Assembly: GCA_030433005.1 (NCBI GenBank)
Contig: JAUILQ010000049.1
Coordinates: 1 to 40,819, forward strand
Origin: Alphaproteobacteria bacterium
Lineage (GTDB): Bacteria > Pseudomonadota > Alphaproteobacteria > Kiloniellales > DSM-21159
Direction: 5' to 3'
DNA length: 40,819 bases
Part shown: positions 14,688 through 25,238 of the stretch, piece by piece
How the letters are laid out: each line of letters starts with the position of its first letter
Numbering within the stretch: position 1 is the stretch's first letter
Position numbers and translations under genes: made by a program
The notes under the pieces: model-generated
The model's input: only the letters and a program-made list of their open reading frames with translations
Database searches by the model: none
Told to the model about the DNA's origin: nothing

Positions 14688-16409
14688 ATGTCGATCAGGG
14701 CCAAGATCGGCGCGGCCGTCGCTGCGCTCGCCTTCCTGCTGCTGGCCAGCGGGCTGTTCGTCTGGACCGAAGTGAAGCGAGACCAGGCGATCCTCTCGGA
14801 CGTCAGCGCAGCCGCCCTGCGGGTCACCGGCCAGAGCATGGAGCTGGTCGCCCTGATCAAGGACATCCGCTTCGATGTCGTCCAGGTCCAGCAGTGGCTG
14901 ACCGACATCTCGGCGACCCGCGGCCTCGACGGCCTCGACGACGGCTACGCCGAGGCCGCCGCCTTCGCCGAGTCCTTCGGGACCGACCTTGCGCGCGCCC
15001 GCGCGCTGGCGGGCGCGCTCGAGCTGGACCCGGTGCTGCGCGCGCTCGACGACGCCGAGGCCGCTTTCGGGCCCTACTACGAGATGGGCCAGCGCATGGC
15101 CGCCGCCTACGTCGCCGAAGGCCCCGAGGCCGGCAACAGGGTGATGGGCGATTTCGACGAGGCGGCCGCGGCCATGGCCGATGCGCTCGATGCGCTGGCC
15201 GCCGAGACCGCCGAGGCGACGCAGCAGGACGTCGCCGGCCTGAACCGGCAGCTCGAGACGGTCACGGCGGCGATGTCCCGGCTCGGCTGGGTCGCGCTCG
15301 CCGCCGGCCTTCTCGGCGTCGCCGGCGCCGTCGCCCTCTGGGTCGGCCTCGGCCGCGCCGTCGTCACCCCGCTCGCCCGCATGACCGAACGCATGCACGG
15401 CCTCGCCTCAGGCAAGCAGGACGTCGAGATCCCCTACGCCGAGCGGCGCGACGAGGTCGGCCGCATGGCAGCCGCGCTCGCGGTGTTCCGCGACAACGCC
15501 GACGCGAAGGCAGCGCTCGAGGCCCGCCAGCAGCAGGCAGCCGAGCAGGCTGCGGCCGATCGCCGCCGCCTCATGGACGAGCTCGCCGGCTCGATCGAGG
15601 CGACGGTCGGCGAGGCGATCGCCGCCATCCAGTCCGAGATGGAGCGCATGACCGCGGCCGCCCGGGACCTCTCGGGTTCCGCCGAGCAGACCAGCCGCCA
15701 GGCCGAATCGGCGGCCACTGCGACCCGCCAGACCGAGACCAACGTGCAGACCGTCGCCGCGGCCTCGGAGGAGATGGCCGCCTCGATCGGCGAGATCGGC
15801 CGGCAGGTCGAGCAGTCGACGGCGGTCGCCAGCGACGCCGACCAGCGCGCCGGCAGGGCCAACACCCAGATCCAGGAGCTGGCGACCGCGGCCCGCGAGG
15901 TCGGCGAGGTCGTCGGCCTGATCTCCGAGATCGCCGAGCAGACCAACCTGCTGGCGCTCAACGCGACGATCGAGGCGGCGCGCGCCGGCGAGGCCGGCAA
16001 GGGCTTCGCGGTCGTCGCCGGCGAGGTCAAGCACCTGGCCACCCAGACGGCGCAGGCGACCGACCGCATCACCAGCCAGATCGCTGCGATCCAGCAGGCC
16101 AGCGAGGGCGCCGTCGGCGACATCCGCGACGTCGCCGCGGTGATCGGGCGCATCAACGAGGCGATGGCGACGATCGCCGCCGCCGTCCAGCAGCAGAGCG
16201 CCTCGACCAGCGAGATCGCCCAGAACGTCGCGCAGGCGGCCAGCGGCACCAGCCAGGTGACCCGCGACATCACCGAGGTCAGCGAGATCGCCGAAACCAA
16301 CGGCCGGGCCGCCCGCTCGGTCTTCGAGGTCGCCGACCGACTGGAGCAGCGCGCCGCCTCGCTGCGCGGCGAGGTCACCGGCCTGCTCGGCCGTATCCGC
16401 GAAGGCTGA
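14688..16409 (+). CDS. Methyl-accepting chemotaxis protein
   Basis: 573 aa. AGGAG at 14677-14682 supports the ATG at 14688. TM1 is about 7-26, the periplasmic four-helix region about 30-195, TM2 about 199-220, and HAMP about 221-275 (containing RRDEVGRMAAAL). The cytoplasmic signalling hairpin holds the invariant tip EIAEQTNLLALNATIEAARA followed by GEAGKGFAVVAGEVK. No C-terminal CheR-tethering pentapeptide is visible. It relays periplasmic ligand binding to CheW/CheA; the ligand is unknown. Its promoter shares the region with the Fur-like site of the imelysin operon, so iron-linked control is possible. It converges with atpG, with only 9 bp between stops. Confidence 0.93.
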   Translation: MSIRAKIGAAVAALAFLLLASGLFVWTEVKRDQAILSDVSAAALRVTGQSMELVALIKDIRFDVVQVQQWLTDISATRGLDGLDDGYAEAAAFAESFGTDLARARALAGALELDPVLRALDDAEAAFGPYYEMGQRMAAAYVAEGPEAGNRVMGDFDEAAAAMADALDALAAETAEATQQDVAGLNRQLETVTAAMSRLGWVALAAGLLGVAGAVALWVGLGRAVVTPLARMTERMHGLASGKQDVEIPYAERRDEVGRMAAALAVFRDNADAKAALEARQQQAAEQAAADRRRLMDELAGSIEATVGEAIAAIQSEMERMTAAARDLSGSAEQTSRQAESAATATRQTETNVQTVAAASEEMAASIGEIGRQVEQSTAVASDADQRAGRANTQIQELATAAREVGEVVGLISEIAEQTNLLALNATIEAARAGEAGKGFAVVAGEVKHLATQTAQATDRITSQIAAIQQASEGAVGDIRDVAAVIGRINEAMATIAAAVQQQSASTSEIAQNVAQAASGTSQVTRDITEVSEIAETNGRAARSVFEVADRLEQRAASLRGEVTGLLGRIREG

Positions 16410-16418
16410 GCCGCCGGC

Positions 16419-17342
16419 TCAGTCCGCCGTGCCGTTCGCCGCCTCGCTGCCCATCACGACGTCGAGCAGCTCGGTGGTGATCTCGGCCTGCCGCAGGCTC
16501 CGGGCCGTCTGCCGCAGTGCGTCCAGCCGCTCATCGATGTTGCGCGAGGCCTGCTGCATGGCGGTGACGCGCGCCGCGTTCTCGGCGGCGAAGGCCTCGA
16601 CCAGGGCGCGCGTCAGTTCGGCCCCGACATAGGCCTCGGCAACCTGCTCGACCAGCCGTTCGGCGGGCAGGTTGACCAGCGGCGGCAGTGCCGGGCCCGG
16701 CGTTCCGGCGCGCGCCGGATCGACGGGGAACAGGCGCTCGCGTACCACCTCCACACCGCCGGCGGGCGCCCCGTCGCGAGCGACCTCGGCCGTCCCCACA
16801 CGCTCGGGGTCGAGGCCGGGCCGCAGACTGCGGGCGTAGAGCATCTCGATACCGTCGAGGTCGCCTTCGGCGAGACGCCGGAACAGCGCCTCGGAGAGCC
16901 GCTGAACGGGGCGCGAGGCCTGCGGGAGGTGCCCGGGCAGCGCACCGCTCCAGGAGACCTCGATACCGTGCTGTGCCGCCAGCCGCGCGCCGCGGCTGCC
17001 CAGCACGAAGAGCGCCGTCGGCGGCGCAGGCACGCGCGCCGCCTCGATCAGCCGCTCGTTGAAGGTTCCGACGAAGCCCTGCTCGGAGAGGAACAGGACC
17101 AGCGCCCGCCGTGCCGAGGACGCCCGGGCGTCCGCCGGAACCGCGACGCCCGCCGTCGGCAGCAGCGGCAGCACCTCGCCGAAGGCGGCCAGGATCGTGT
17201 CGGCGTAGGCCGAGACGCCGGTTAGCGCCGCGCGCGCCTGCTCGCGGCGGGAGGCCGACATGCCGCGCATCGCCGTGACCATCTCGTGGAGCTCGTCGAT
17301 CGAGGCGATCCGCGCCTCCAGCGCCGCCAGACGCCCGGTCAT
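16419..17342 (-). CDS. atpG: N-ATPase gamma subunit
   Basis: 307 aa, central-stalk subunit of the F1 sector. The N-terminal helix is [22 protein letters not shown], and the C-terminal helix has [29 protein letters not shown], which together form the rotating coiled coil. The middle Rossmann-like domain (about 80-230) is more divergent than in standard F-ATPases, with [16 protein letters not shown] in place of the usual D.GLCG.. motif. The start codon overlaps the atpA stop (ATGA). It is last in the N-ATPase operon and converges with the chemoreceptor gene. Confidence 0.9.
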   Translation of the reverse strand: MTGRLAALEARIASIDELHEMVTAMRGMSASRREQARAALTGVSAYADTILAAFGEVLPLLPTAGVAVPADARASSARRALVLFLSEQGFVGTFNERLIEAARVPAPPTALFVLGSRGARLAAQHGIEVSWSGALPGHLPQASRPVQRLSEALFRRLAEGDLDGIEMLYARSLRPGLDPERVGTAEVARDGAPAGGVEVVRERLFPVDPARAGTPGPALPPLVNLPAERLVEQVAEAYVGAELTRALVEAFAAENAARVTAMQQASRNIDERLDALRQTARSLRQAEITTELLDVVMGSEAANGTAD

Positions 17343-18907
17343 GAGCGCTCGGCCCCGGCCGGGCGGCCATCCGACCCCGCACCGGCGCCGACCTCCCGGA
17401 CCAGCCCGGCGGTGGTCTTCAGCAGGCGCTCCCGGGCCGCGTCGTCGAGCGTCTCCGACGCCGGTCCGGCGACGCTCTGCGCCAGGCGCTCCTTGAAGCG
17501 GCCGATGTCGCCGGAAGCGAGCGCGTCCAGCTGGCCCGCGCCGAGCGCCAGCAGCAGCGCGACCTGGGTCGCCTCGGCGAGCGGCGCGAACTGAGGCTGG
17601 GCCAGGGCCGCGCGGATTCGGCGGCCGTGCTCCAGGCGGCGGCGCGTCGAGGGGTCGGTGACCGTGCCGAAACGCGAGAACAGCTCGAGCTCCAGGAATT
17701 GCGTGTAGTCGAGCCGCAGGCCGGCCGCGGCGGCGCGCAGCGCGGGTCGCTGCGCCTTGCCGCCGACGCGCGAGACGCTGCGGCCGACGTCGACGGCCGG
17801 CTTCTGGCCCTCGCCGAACAGCCGCGCGTCCAGGTAGATCTGGCCGTCGGTGATCGAGATCAGGTTGGTCGGGATGTAGGCCGTCAGGTTGCCGGCCTGG
17901 GTCTCGGCGATCGGCAGCGCGGTCAGCGAGCCGCCGCCGCGCTCGCGCGACAGCTTCGCGGCGCGCTCCAGCAGCCGGGCGTGCAGGTAGAAGATGTCGC
18001 CGGGGAAGGCCTCGCGCCCCGGCGGCTGGCGCAGCAGCAGGCTGATCTGGCGGTGCACCGCGGCGTGCTTGCTGAGGTCGTCGACGACGACCAGCGCGTC
18101 CTCGCCGCGGTCACGGAAGAACTCCGCGACCGAGAAGCCCGCGAAGGGCGCCAGCCACTGCTGGCCGGGCGGCGCGTCGGCCTCGGCGACGACGAAGACC
18201 GTGCGCTCCGGCGCGCCGCGCGCGCGCACCGCCTCGATCACCTGGCCGACGCTCGACGAGCGCTGGCCGACGGCGACGTAGACCGAGACGACGTCGCTGT
18301 CCTTCTGGTTGATGACCGTGTCGACGGCGAGCGCCGTCTTGCCGGTCGCGCGGTCGCCGATGATCAGCTCGCGCTGCCCGCGGCCGATGGCGAAGAGGCC
18401 GTCGATCACGGTCAGGCCGGTCTCCAGCGGTACCGAGACGAGGTCGCGCTCGACGATGCCGGGGGCCGGGCGCTCCATCGGCGCGAATCGCTCGCCGCGA
18501 ATCGGCGGCCCGCCGTCGAGCGGCCGGCCGAGCGGGTCGACGACCCGGCCCAGAAGCGCCTCGCCGACGGGCAGGCTGGCGACCCGCCCGGTGGCACGCA
18601 CGCCGTCGCCCGCCTCGAGCGCGCCCGGCGGATCGAGCAGCACACAGCCGATGCGCCCCGGATCGAGGAAGCGCGCGAGGCCGAAGACGCCGCCCGGGAA
18701 AGCCAACAGTTCCTCGGCGCGCGCACCGTCGAGCCCGCTGACCAGGGCGATGCCGTCGCCGATCCGTTCGACGCGGCCGGTCTCCTCCAGGCGGGGGCCG
18801 CCGAGGCCGGGCGCGAGGCGGCGCTCCGCCGATTCGCGCCAGGCGGAAAGCGACCCGCCGAGCGCGCCGGGCGGCGAGCCGGCCGGCTCAGGCGGTCGCG
18901 GCGGCAT
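17339..18907 (-). CDS. atpA: N-ATPase alpha subunit
   Basis: 522 aa, non-catalytic nucleotide-binding subunit. The ATG at 18907 lies 20 bp inside the atpF gene. The N-terminal beta-barrel (about 45-115) is followed by the P-loop GDRATGKT (184-191), the loop PYTGCS-equivalent region, [19 protein letters not shown] (Walker B region), the segment [17 protein letters not shown], and [10 protein letters not shown] with the arginine finger. The N-terminal extension that in F-type alpha binds delta is Pro/Gly-rich here and shows no obvious delta-binding helix, which fits the lack of a separate delta gene. It forms the hexamer with beta. Confidence 0.93.
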   Translation of the reverse strand: MPPRPPEPAGSPPGALGGSLSAWRESAERRLAPGLGGPRLEETGRVERIGDGIALVSGLDGARAEELLAFPGGVFGLARFLDPGRIGCVLLDPPGALEAGDGVRATGRVASLPVGEALLGRVVDPLGRPLDGGPPIRGERFAPMERPAPGIVERDLVSVPLETGLTVIDGLFAIGRGQRELIIGDRATGKTALAVDTVINQKDSDVVSVYVAVGQRSSSVGQVIEAVRARGAPERTVFVVAEADAPPGQQWLAPFAGFSVAEFFRDRGEDALVVVDDLSKHAAVHRQISLLLRQPPGREAFPGDIFYLHARLLERAAKLSRERGGGSLTALPIAETQAGNLTAYIPTNLISITDGQIYLDARLFGEGQKPAVDVGRSVSRVGGKAQRPALRAAAAGLRLDYTQFLELELFSRFGTVTDPSTRRRLEHGRRIRAALAQPQFAPLAEATQVALLLALGAGQLDALASGDIGRFKERLAQSVAGPASETLDDAARERLLKTTAGLVREVGAGAGSDGRPAGAERS

Positions 18908-19646
18908 CGTCGCGCTCGATCTCCGAGAGCGCCTGCTCGAGCGCATGGCCCCAGCTGTGACGCAGCGCCAGATGAGGGAAACGCAGCTCCAGCCCCTCGA
19001 TCAGCCCCGGCTCGACCCGCGTCTCGAGCGGCACGGGCCGGCCGAGCGCCTCGCCGAGCCGCGCTTCCAGCGCTTCGCGCTCGGCGTCGTCCAGGGCTTC
19101 CGGCGTCGCAACCACCGCTTGACCCTGGTCGAGCGACGCGAGCAGCGCCTCGCGCCGCTCGGTCGAGAGCGCCTTCAGGCTGGTCAGCGCCTGCTCGGCA
19201 AGGCGGCGGCGCAGCTCGGCGCCGCCGGCGCCCTCGAGCAAGCGCCGGGCGAGCGCGACCGCCAGCCGGCCGGCCTGCCGACGCAGTTCCCCCTCGGCGG
19301 TGCGGCGCTCGCCGTCCAGCCGCCGGCGGCCCGCGTCGACCAGCCCGGCGGCCTGTTCGCGCGCCTCGGCCAGCAGCCGCTCGCGCTCGGCGTCGGCGGC
19401 GCGCCGCGCCTCGGCCAGCGCCGCGTCGCGGCGGCCGGCGAGCGCCTCGCGCTCCGACTCCAGCTCCCGTCGCAGCGCCTCGGCCCGGCTGCGCTCCTCC
19501 CGGGCGCTTTCGAGCTGCGCGGCCGTGGCGGCCCGGCGCCGGTCGATGGCGGCGAGCAGCGGCCGGTAGGCGAAGCGCCAGAGCAGCAGCGCCAGCACCA
19601 GGAAGTTCAGGACCTCGAACCCGAAAGTCCAGCCGTCGAAGGTCAT
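18888..19646 (-). CDS. atpF: N-ATPase b subunit with delta-like C-terminal region
   Basis: 252 aa, about 90 longer than an ordinary b subunit. A single N-terminal membrane helix (about 8-28, [20 protein letters not shown]) is followed by a long Arg/Glu/Ala coiled coil (about 30-150). The last 100 residues include [18 protein letters not shown] and a stretch with [17 protein letters not shown], resembling the C-terminal domain of delta (..D.sLiGG...). No separate atpH exists in the operon. The protein is therefore probably a natural b-delta fusion forming the stator, as reported for N-ATPases. Confidence 0.87.
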   Translation of the reverse strand: MTFDGWTFGFEVLNFLVLALLLWRFAYRPLLAAIDRRRAATAAQLESAREERSRAEALRRELESEREALAGRRDAALAEARRAADAERERLLAEAREQAAGLVDAGRRRLDGERRTAEGELRRQAGRLAVALARRLLEGAGGAELRRRLAEQALTSLKALSTERREALLASLDQGQAVVATPEALDDAEREALEARLGEALGRPVPLETRVEPGLIEGLELRFPHLALRHSWGHALEQALSEIERDDAAATA

Positions 19647-19666
19647 GGCCGCGGCTCCCGCTCCGC

Positions 19667-19912
19667 TCAGCCGCCGACGAAGGGGTTGGCGAAGAGGGCG
19701 AGCAGCGCCACCACGAGGCAGTAGATCGCCATCGTCTCGATCATCGCCAGGCCGACGAAAAGGGTGCGCGCCAGCACGCCCGAGGCCTCCGGCTGGCGGG
19801 CGATCGCGTCCATCGCCGCAGCGACCGCGCGGCCCTCCGCGAGCGCCGGCCCGATGGCGCCGAACGACACCGCCAGGCCGGCGACGAGCAGGCTGATCAT
19901 CTCGATCGTCAT
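19667..19912 (-). CDS. atpE: N-ATPase c subunit (rotor ring)
   Basis: 81 aa, two membrane helices joined by the polar loop ARQPEA (38-43). Helix 2 holds the ion-carrying Glu59 in MIETMAIY, with Thr60 and Tyr64 placed like the Ser66 and Tyr70 of the Na+-binding Ilyobacter c subunit. Helix 1 has Glu26 where the Na+ type has Gln32, giving two carboxylates per subunit, a hallmark of N-ATPase c subunits. Ion choice (Na+ or H+) cannot be settled from sequence. ATGA overlap with atpB upstream; a 20-bp gap before atpF. Confidence 0.93.
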   Translation of the reverse strand: MTIEMISLLVAGLAVSFGAIGPALAEGRAVAAAMDAIARQPEASGVLARTLFVGLAMIETMAIYCLVVALLALFANPFVGG

Positions 19913-20679
19913 GGTCCCTCCTCGGTTGGATCTCGGGTTGGAGCACCGCTCCCGCGGTCCGGCTCGGGCTCACCGGCGTCGTCGTCGACCGGGGCCTCGC
20001 CGTGGCCGATCGCGGCGCCGATGAAGACAGCGGCGAGCACGGTGAAGATGTAGGCCTGGATGATGCCGACCAGCGCCTCGAGCGCGAGCAGCGGCACCGG
20101 CACCAGGAAGCCGGCCAGGGCGACGGCGAGGGCGATCATGAAACCGCCGCTCATCATGTTGCCGAACAGCCGCACCGCGAGCGCCAGGGTGCGGGTGAAC
20201 TCGGCCAGCACGTTGAGCGGCAGCATCAGCCAGAAGGGCCGGGCGAAGCGGGCGAGATAGCCGGCCAGGCCGTGCGCCCGGATGCCGTAGGCATGGACCG
20301 CCACGAAGACGAGCAGGGCCAGCGCCGCGGTCGTCTCCAGGTGGCCGGTCGGCGCCTCCAGGCCGGGCAGCAGCTCGACCAGGTTGGCGCAGAGCAGGAA
20401 CAGGAACAGCGTGCCGAGCAGCGGCAGGAAAGGCCGCGCGTCGTCGAGGCGCATGATCTCGCGAATCTGCTGCTCCAGGGTCTCGAGCAGGTACTCGACG
20501 GCCGTGCCCACCCGGCCTGGACCGACCTCCCCCTGTCGCTCGCTGCGTGCCCGCCGGCCGAGCAGCCAGCCGGCCACCGCGAGCAGCCCGGCGATGGCGA
20601 AGGAGACGGCAGCCGTGCGGCTGACGGGCACCGGGCCGAGCTCGACGAGCAGGCGCGTCGTCAGCGGGGATTCGATCAT
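19909..20679 (-). CDS. atpB: N-ATPase a subunit
   Basis: 256 aa integral membrane subunit with five or six helices. The essential stator arginine is Arg170 in LALAVRLFGNMMSGG. Conserved segments include LFLFLLCANLVELLPG (92-107), ARPFWLMLPLNVLAEFTRTL and LVGIIQAYIFTVLAAVFIGAAIGH near the end. It supplies the two half-channels that feed ions to the c-ring. The C-terminal tail after about 225 is acidic and Pro-rich and looks disordered. The start codon overlaps the atpR stop and its stop overlaps the atpE start. Confidence 0.92.
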   Translation of the reverse strand: MIESPLTTRLLVELGPVPVSRTAAVSFAIAGLLAVAGWLLGRRARSERQGEVGPGRVGTAVEYLLETLEQQIREIMRLDDARPFLPLLGTLFLFLLCANLVELLPGLEAPTGHLETTAALALLVFVAVHAYGIRAHGLAGYLARFARPFWLMLPLNVLAEFTRTLALAVRLFGNMMSGGFMIALAVALAGFLVPVPLLALEALVGIIQAYIFTVLAAVFIGAAIGHGEAPVDDDAGEPEPDRGSGAPTRDPTEEGP

Positions 20680-21020
20680 CGGCGCGCTCCCGGGTCCGGC
20701 CGCTCCCGCTGCAGGCCGGCGAGGCCGCGGCGTACGGTCAGCAGGCGCGCCAGCAGGAAGCCGAGAAAGGCTGCGCCGAGCGGCACCGCACCCTGGCGGG
20801 CGGCCAGCCAGAAGACCGCCACGGCAACGCCGAGCCGGCCGACCTGCAGGGCGAGGGCCAGGGCCAGGTCGTGCCGGCCCGTGCCGCCTCCCCGGGCGGC
20901 GCCCGCGTAGAGCCCGGCGACGCGCCGCAGGCTGGCGAAGAAGGCCCAGCCGAGCAGCCCGCCGAGCGGCAGCCAGGGCAGCGCCGAGACGATCGCCTCC
21001 CGCGTCGTGGCCGGAATCAT
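20676..21020 (-). CDS. atpR: N-ATPase-specific membrane subunit AtpR
   Basis: 114 aa, three predicted membrane helices (about 13-31, 49-70, 75-92). Membrane-embedded or flanking arginines are visible in FFASLRRVAGLYA and ALQVGRLGVAV. AtpR is diagnostic of N-ATPases and has been proposed to meet the c-subunit carboxylates during ring assembly; that role is inferred in the literature as I recall it. Position between atpQ and atpB, with ATGA overlaps on both sides, fits the known order D-C-Q-R-B-E-F-A-G. Sequence conservation of this subunit is low, so the call leans on position and topology. Confidence 0.85.
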   Translation of the reverse strand: MIPATTREAIVSALPWLPLGGLLGWAFFASLRRVAGLYAGAARGGGTGRHDLALALALQVGRLGVAVAVFWLAARQGAVPLGAAFLGFLLARLLTVRRGLAGLQRERPDPGARR

Positions 21021-21322
21021 GGCCGGTGCATCCGCTGCCAGGCGAGCCAGCCGCCCAGCACGACGCCGAGGAACAGCAGCCCGGCGCTCCAGGTGATGCC
21101 GCTGCCAAGGCTGCGGTCGAGGAGCCGGCCCAGGAACAGCCCGGCCAGCGTCGGCGTGACGATCAGCCAGCCGAGTGCCCCGATCATGGCGATGTTCTGG
21201 CCGATCGAGCGCTCGCCGTGGCGCCGGCCGAAGGCGTCGCGGCGGCGCCGCTCGCGCACCGGTGCGGTCAGGTCGAAGTCCTCCCGCTCTCCGTCGTGGT
21301 TGTCGTCGGCCGGGCGCGACAC
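21017..21322 (-). CDS. atpQ: N-ATPase-specific membrane subunit AtpQ (AtpI/AtpZ-like)
   Basis: 101 aa beginning at GTG (21322), 3 bp after the atpC stop; no ATG gives a complete protein. A charged N-terminus (about 1-40, Arg-rich RERRRRDAFGRRHGER) precedes two membrane helices (about 44-65, 74-95) with GWLIVTPTLAGLFLGRLLDR and the GSGITWSAGLLFLGVVLGG segment. This is the AtpZ/AtpI-like fold. It likely helps c-ring assembly or cation supply. It overlaps atpR by ATGA. Confidence 0.85.
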   Translation of the reverse strand: MSRPADDNHDGEREDFDLTAPVRERRRRDAFGRRHGERSIGQNIAMIGALGWLIVTPTLAGLFLGRLLDRSLGSGITWSAGLLFLGVVLGGWLAWQRMHRP

Positions 21323-21325
21323 CGC

Positions 21326-23286
<1,961 letters not shown>

Positions 23287-23413
23287 TCAGGCTAGGCCGC
23301 CGTCCGGTCGCCGGCATTGCGCTACCGCAAGGCGGCTTGCGGGCGCGAACCGGCGCTCTGCCTTCGCGCGGCCGGGCGCGCGCCGCCCCGGAAGTACACC
23401 CGCGTTGCGTCCG

Positions 23414-23443
23414 AATAATAGCGAAGACTTCAGGATTATTATT
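23414..23443. promoter_or_regulatory. Nested AT-rich palindrome, possible operator
   Basis: AATAATA (23414-23420) and TATTATT (23437-23443) are perfect inverted copies. Between them sits a second palindrome GAAGACTTC (23423-23431). This is the most A/T-rich patch of the window. It could bind a dimeric regulator or be an UP-like element. Confidence 0.4.
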
Positions 23444-23483
23444 GAGGTCGGCCCGAATACATCGTGCCGGGCGGAATTTTCAC

Positions 23484-23512
23484 TTGATCGGCCCACGGGG
23501 CCTGGATAGGCT
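23484..23512 (+). promoter_or_regulatory. Possible sigma70-type promoter for the sensory operon
   Basis: TTGATC (23484-23489) and TAGGCT (23507-23512) are separated by exactly 17 bp. Transcription would begin about 75 bp before the formyltransferase ATG. This is a consensus match only. Confidence 0.3.
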
Positions 23513-23592
23513 CCCGGCTCGGTTCTTCGGGGGACAGGATCCATTTTGCTCGACAGGCTACCGCCATCCGACACGCCGGCCCGGCGGGCGTG

Positions 23593-24471
23593 ATGCGCAT
23601 CCTCATCTGCGCAAAGAACGACCTGCCGGCCCTGGTCGCGGTCAACCAGCTGGCCGGCGCGCTGGCCGGCCACGAGGTCACCCTCTGGCTGTCGGACATC
23701 ACCCGGCCGCTCGAACGCGAGCGCGCCGATCTCGACCTGCTGCGCTTCTTCGAGCGCGAGCTGCCGCTCGGCTGGCTGCTGCCGCTGCGCAACGCCGGCA
23801 GCGGCGGGCCGGGCGCGGGTGCCGGCCCGGCCGAGTGCTGGGACGACTTCGCCGGCCTCGGCCGGCGGCTCGGCGCGACCGTCCGGGTCGTGCCGCGGCT
23901 GCGCGAGGTCGAGGCCGACTACCGGGCGCTGGCGCCGGACCTCGTGATCTCGCTGCGCTTCTCGCACATCTTCCCGCCGGCGTTCCTGGAGGTGCCGCGC
24001 CACGGCATCATCAACGTGCACCCGGGCTACCTGCCCGAGTACGCCGGCCTGTTCGCGCCCTTCCATCAGCTCTCGGCCGGTCAGGCGCGGATCGGCTGCA
24101 CGGTGCACTACGTCGACGCCGGCATCGACACCGGCCCGGTCATCGAGACCAGCTCGCTGACCGTCGATCCGGCGCGCAGCCTGCAGTGGCACGTGGTCAA
24201 CGCCTACCCGACCGCGATCCCGGCGCTGACCCGGGCGATCGCCACGCTGGCCGCGGGCGAGGCGCTGCCGGCGACGCCCCAGGACTCCGCGCGCCGGCGC
24301 TACTGGCACCTGCCCGACAGCGACGAGATCGCCGCCTTCCAGCGGCGCTTCCGCCTGATCGCCCCGGACGACTTCGCCGACATCCTGGCCGGCTTCGGCA
24401 TCGGCCCCGAGGCCGCGACCCTGGCCGCCGTCCGCGCCAGCCGCGGCGGCGTCCGGGCCGCCGGCACCTGA
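23593..24471 (+). CDS. Formyltransferase-family protein
   Basis: 292 aa. The ATG at 23593 follows a GTG that is also in frame; there is no strong Shine-Dalgarno. The N-terminal Rossmann-like formyl-transferase domain (about 1-205) has the catalytic triad pattern: Asn and His in GIINVHPGYLPEYAG and Asp in VDAGIDTGPVIE. These residues in GART, Fmt and sugar formyltransferases use 10-formyl-tetrahydrofolate. The C-terminal part (about 230-292) is not the OB-fold tRNA-binding domain of Fmt, so initiator-tRNA formylation is unlikely and a small-molecule or sugar acceptor is more probable. It lies 21 bp before the first sensor gene, on the same strand, and may be cotranscribed with it; a functional link to signalling is unclear. 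Confidence 0.82.
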   Translation: MRILICAKNDLPALVAVNQLAGALAGHEVTLWLSDITRPLERERADLDLLRFFERELPLGWLLPLRNAGSGGPGAGAGPAECWDDFAGLGRRLGATVRVVPRLREVEADYRALAPDLVISLRFSHIFPPAFLEVPRHGIINVHPGYLPEYAGLFAPFHQLSAGQARIGCTVHYVDAGIDTGPVIETSSLTVDPARSLQWHVVNAYPTAIPALTRAIATLAAGEALPATPQDSARRRYWHLPDSDEIAAFQRRFRLIAPDDFADILAGFGIGPEAATLAAVRASRGGVRAAGT

Positions 24472-24492
24472 CGGCCCGAGGAAGCGAGCGCC

Positions 24493-25215
24493 ATGCCCCT
24501 GCCGCTGCGCCTGGCCATCCTGATCGCGCTCGTGCTGCTGGCCGCGGTGCTGATCACCGCGCGGCTGAACTACGCCAAGTTCGTGCAGGTCACGGAGTCG
24601 CTGGACAGCAGCCGCTACAGCTTCCTGGCCCAGGACCTCAAGGCGACGCTGGAGGCCGGGCTCGACCTCGGCCTGCCGCTCGAGCAGATCCGCAACGCCC
24701 AGGAGATCGTCGAGCGCCAGCGCGCGCGCTATCCCGAGATCCTCTCGATCGCCGTCTTCGACGACGACGGCCAGGTCATCTACAACAGCGGGCGGACGCG
24801 GCCCGACCTGCTGGCCCGGCTCGGCGATCAGGAGGTCGTCTCGGCCGTGCTCGAGGGCGACCGCATCGCCGCGACCTCGCTGGTCAATCCCTTCGGCGCC
24901 GTCGTCGGCGGCGTCGAGATCCGCGTTTCCGCGCAGAACGCCGAGCGGCGCAACGAGACCATGCTGGCCTCGCTGGCCAGCGCCGTGCTGAGCGCCGCGG
25001 CGATCGGCACCGCCGCGGTCGGCCTGATCGCGCTGGTGCTGCTGCAGGGCGTGCGCCGGCGCCTGGCGCTGCAGGCCCGCCTGATCGCCTCGATCGGCGG
25101 CGACGCCGACGCGCCGGTCCCGGCCGCGGCCGGCTTCCAGCGCGCCGCGCACCGGGCGCTCGGCGAGCTGCGCGACGTCGAGCGGCTGGTCGAGCAGACG
25201 CGCCGGCAGGACTAG
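24493..25215 (+). CDS. Short membrane sensor protein (sensory unit A1)
   Basis: 240 aa, preceded by GAGGAAG. TM1 is about 5-22 and TM2 about 160-185, enclosing an extracytoplasmic domain (about 25-155). Two blocks define the shared module of this operon: GLPLEQIR (60-67) and ILSIAVFDDDGQVIYNSG (83-100), starting 23 residues apart exactly as in the three paralogues downstream. The cytoplasmic tail (about 188-240) is a short amphipathic helix with no kinase, cyclase or HAMP domain. The fold resembles single-Cache or PAS-like periplasmic domains. It probably senses a ligand as the partner of the following sensor-HAMP-MFS protein. No published function is known to me. Confidence 0.8.
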   Translation: MPLPLRLAILIALVLLAAVLITARLNYAKFVQVTESLDSSRYSFLAQDLKATLEAGLDLGLPLEQIRNAQEIVERQRARYPEILSIAVFDDDGQVIYNSGRTRPDLLARLGDQEVVSAVLEGDRIAATSLVNPFGAVVGGVEIRVSAQNAERRNETMLASLASAVLSAAAIGTAAVGLIALVLLQGVRRRLALQARLIASIGGDADAPVPAAAGFQRAAHRALGELRDVERLVEQTRRQD

Positions 25216-25220
25216 CCAGA

Positions 25221-25238
25221 ATGATCCGCCGCCCATGA
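25221..25238 (+). CDS. Five-codon leader ORF coupled to the HAMP-MFS gene
   Basis: ATG at 25221 opens MIRRP, whose TGA overlaps the ATG of the next gene (25235). AGGA lies 9 bases before it, whereas the long gene has no convincing Shine-Dalgarno of its own. Translation of the leader could deliver ribosomes to the downstream start. This is short and may be chance. Confidence 0.3.
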   Translation: MIRRP

